6,495 bases of DNA, taken from NCBI GenBank assembly GCA_040512755.1, contig JBEVEP010000239.1, positions 1-6,495 of the forward strand. The letters run 5' to 3'. This document shows, one piece after another, positions 5,834 to 6,495 of this stretch. Made by a program: the position numbers and the translations under genes. Below the pieces are notes generated by a model. It was not told the DNA's origin, ran no database searches, and worked only from the letters and a program-made list of their open reading frames with translations. The number at the start of each line of letters is the position of its first letter. Position 1 is the stretch's first letter. This DNA comes from JBEVEP01 sp040512755 (GTDB lineage Bacteria; Pseudomonadota; Alphaproteobacteria; Rhizobiales; Rhizobiaceae).

Positions 5834-6495
5834 TCAATGCCCGCCCGAGAACACGAGCGTCTGCACAGGCAGAAGCAGCGCCTGGATTCGCAGAACAATG
5901 GCGTGGACAATGCCGACCGCATCGATCCCGTGCAAAACCACTCTTTTGAACGCACCGACATCCGGCGACTCAATCAGATCATGGTTGTTCGTGTAAGCGT
6001 TGGCGATGCAATTGCTGCCGGGCGGAACGCGCTGGAATCCGCCCTCGAACAGCGGTTCCAGATAGACTGTGATCGTCCCGGGCCGAACAACCTGCTGCGG
6101 GTCGATGAGTTGATCGGAGGCCCTGACCTGGCCGGTTGCGATAAGACCCTGGACGTTGGTCACGACCATTGGAATGACAGCCATCGGGTTGGAGACGCAG
6201 GTGACCTCCGCCACCATGCCAACCTTCATCACCTGGGCTTCAAGCTGGTTGAACCCGGCGATCAGGCCCCAGCGGCCCGCCTCTGAAGGTATCAGGACTC
6301 CGGCCGGCCGCATCAGCGGATTGACGACATCGCCTTTGCGCAAGGTGAACTGCTCAAGAAGCCCATCTACGCCGGCGTGTACGGTCATCTTGTCCAGTTC
6401 GACCTGAGCCTGCGCGACTTGTGCCCGGGCGCTCGCCTTCTGGGCCGGCAAGACTGATGAGATCTGTGCTGACACCGTCTGCTTGTTTGCGATGG
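5834..6495 (-). CDS. HlyD-type membrane-fusion protein, 5' end outside the window
   Basis: The last 219 or so residues of a periplasmic adaptor (membrane-fusion) protein of the HlyD/EmrA family, which links an inner-membrane transporter to an outer-membrane channel or acts in envelope homeostasis. Visible parts are the end of the alpha-hairpin (AQKASARAQVAQAQVELDK), the second lipoyl half (TVHAGVDGLLEQFTLRKGDVV) and the following beta-barrel region (GRWGLIAGFNQLEAQVMKVG). The frame stays open to the right edge, so the GTG at 6475 is internal and not the true start. The hydrophobic tail after about 5930 (AVGIVHAIVLRIQALLLPVQ) is unusual for a plain HlyD adaptor and recalls YiaV/YibH-like proteins, from memory. 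About 160 bases separate it from SulP on the same strand; no terminator is seen between them, so read-through is possible. Confidence 0.85.
   Translation of the reverse strand, partial: IANKQTVSAQISSVLPAQKASARAQVAQAQVELDKMTVHAGVDGLLEQFTLRKGDVVNPLMRPAGVLIPSEAGRWGLIAGFNQLEAQVMKVGMVAEVTCVSNPMAVIPMVVTNVQGLIATGQVRASDQLIDPQQVVRPGTITVYLEPLFEGGFQRVPPGSNCIANAYTNNHDLIESPDVGAFKRVVLHGIDAVGIVHAIVLRIQALLLPVQTLVFSGGH

Noticed and set aside
1..6495. CRISPR array, tRNA or rRNA gene, insertion sequence
   Set aside because: No regularly spaced repeats, no cloverleaf-like or rRNA-like sequence, and no transposase or terminal inverted repeats were found on reading both strands.

Overview
The window looks like chromosomal or large-replicon DNA of a GC-rich alphaproteobacterium, most likely a member of the Rhizobiales. 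The basis is the high GC content with GC-biased third positions, the rhizobial flavour of the multicopper oxidase/ZIP gene pair, and a Fur/Mur-like operator. The species cannot be named from the sequence alone.

Layout. Positions 1-344 hold a terminator-like hairpin at the far left (13-38), about 240 bases with no recognisable gene, and a perfect 12-bp inverted repeat (305-335) that resembles a Fur-family (Fur/Mur) operator. On the + strand follow two translationally coupled genes: a Tat-exported multicopper oxidase (345-1475, GTG start) and a ZIP-family metal transporter with an extra N-terminal periplasmic domain (1472-2680, GTGA overlap). The rest of the window is on the - strand and converges on them. 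Read in the direction of transcription (right to left) it holds a HlyD-type membrane-fusion protein cut by the window edge (6495-5834), a 160-base leader with tiny overlapping reading frames and a hairpin, a SulP/SLC26 anion transporter with a STAS domain (5672-3957), a 5'-truncated gene remnant (3949-3815), a four-helix DMT/SMR-like membrane protein (3818-3480) and a PAP2 lipid phosphatase (3466-2759).

How the genes may work together. The oxidase and the ZIP transporter look like one periplasm/inner-membrane metal-handling unit, probably controlled by iron or manganese through the operator. The oxidase is unusual: its type 1 copper ligands lie only in the first cupredoxin domain, and the second domain keeps only trinuclear-cluster histidines. 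This is the arrangement of two-domain 'type C' oxidases. The small DMT-like protein and the PAP2 phosphatase form a tight pair that suggests polyprenyl-phosphate or other lipid-linked chemistry. The gene once in front of them appears to have lost its 5' part, and the SulP gene now sits directly at that break, so the - strand block is probably a recombination patchwork.

Most notable points: the operator plus coupled oxidase/ZIP operon, the hidden gene remnant between SulP and the DMT gene (it has no start codon), and the chain of stop/start overlaps leading into a hairpin that covers the SulP ribosome-binding region.
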